The notes below the pieces were generated by a model that searched no databases, was not told where the DNA came from, and was given only the letters and a program-made list of their open reading frames with translations. From NCBI GenBank assembly GCA_045648505.1, contig JAZROD010000005.1, positions 5,609 to 69,608 of the forward strand: a stretch of 64,000 nucleotides of DNA. Reading direction: 5' to 3'. Source of the DNA: RGIG8700 sp045648505. Its GTDB lineage: Bacteria; Bacillota; Clostridia; RGIG6154. Both the position numbers and the translations under genes were made by a program. Shown piece after piece: positions 63,687 through 64,000 of this stretch (position 1 is the first letter of the stretch; each line of letters starts with the position of its first letter).

Positions 63687-63710
63687 TAAAAATTCCTCCA
63701 TTCTCAAAAT

Positions 63711-63943
63711 AAAAAAGCCGCATCATTTCGATACGACTTAATAACTTATTAACTTAAATCCTTTTGAGCAAAAGAAAAAGTACAGCTATTTTTCAATAAC
63801 TGTACTTAATTCTCTCTCAATCGGCTTTTTCGGAAACATCCTTTTGAGAAACACCCGATTGTGAAGTGAACCCCATTTAGTTCACAAAAAATAAAAAACC
63901 TACACCAAAAACAGGAAGAGAAATTTATCTTTTCCTGTTTTTT
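63711..63943. repeat. Repeat-rich non-coding stretch at the right edge
   Basis: The 314 bp after 63686 hold no gene. Seen are an 11-bp direct repeat ATCCTTTTGAG (63758-63768 and 63838-63848), a hairpin AAGTACAG/CTGTACTT (63778-63807), outer arms AAAAAGCCG/CGGCTTTTT (63712-63720, 63822-63830), and a terminator-like AAAAACAGGAA/TTCCTGTTTTT (63907-63943). Could be leader/operator DNA of the winged-helix gene or part of an origin. Confidence 0.5.
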
Positions 63944-64000
63944 AATCTTGTTGTATTGTAAAATAATAACCAATCTTCAACAAGGGATAGATATTCTTCA

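Overview
The window is low-GC DNA from a Gram-positive, endospore-forming member of the Clostridia. The evidence is a set of sporulation genes (spo0A, spoIVB, spoIVA), long-form hpf, a whiA/rapZ pair, dnaE/secG/rnr, a Tad pilus locus, SLH-domain surface protein and AGGAGG-type ribosome binding sites. No rRNA, tRNA or CRISPR array was seen. Nearly every gene lies on the minus strand; the clear exceptions are a DeoR regulator (5.3 kb) and a DUF6076-like gene (22 kb).

Layout. 1-7.8 kb: a cut-off AgrC-like sensor kinase with its LytTR regulator, spo0A with two 0A boxes upstream, a histidine phosphatase, a broken C-terminal copy of spoIVB, a MATE pump divergent from a DeoR regulator, intact spoIVB and hpf. 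7.8-19.3 kb: housekeeping block rnr, secG, dnaE, whiA, rapZ, trmL-like, yebC, queH, spoIVA. 19.5-23.1 kb: mobile-element remnant (large serine recombinase, TnpW-like small protein) and a DUF6076-like gene. 23.1-27.6 kb: secreted InlB-repeat protein, DUF6809-like protein, a coiled-coil NlpC/P60 hydrolase with FtsE and FtsX, and a PP2C phosphatase. 27.7-44.2 kb: a stalk-domain/beta-propeller protein followed (reading leftward genes in reverse) by a Tad/Flp type IVb pilus cluster with two A24 prepilin peptidases and an embedded Ser/Thr kinase, PP2C phosphatase and FHA protein. 44.4-51.3 kb: an SLH protein and a 1653-residue repetitive surface protein. 51.4-53.1 kb: a TetR regulator, a 0.27-kb segment bounded by inverted recombination-type sites, and a tyrosine recombinase. 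53.2-64 kb: accessory/mobilizable DNA with small unknown genes, a compact HNH / receiver / double-GHKL ATPase / adenine methyltransferase operon, an AbiEi-AbiEii pair, and mobilization genes (relaxase with a gene nested inside it, MobC, probable oriT, a winged-helix protein).

Two systems stand out. First, at 52.0-52.3 kb two near-identical palindromic 23-bp sites lie in opposite orientation around a segment carrying a perfect TTGACA-17-TATAAT promoter, directly beside a tyrosine recombinase. This has the architecture of an invertible promoter switch; in the orientation given here the promoter points away from TetR and the giant surface protein, and flipping would point it toward them. Second, at 54.4-61.1 kb an adenine methyltransferase, a protein combining a Hsp90/MORC-like ATPase with a histidine-kinase core, a receiver protein and an HNH nuclease are tightly packed downstream of an AbiEi-type autoregulated promoter, which suggests a signal-gated restriction-like defence module. 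A further point is that Spo0A has Glu instead of the phospho-accepting Asp at residue 56.
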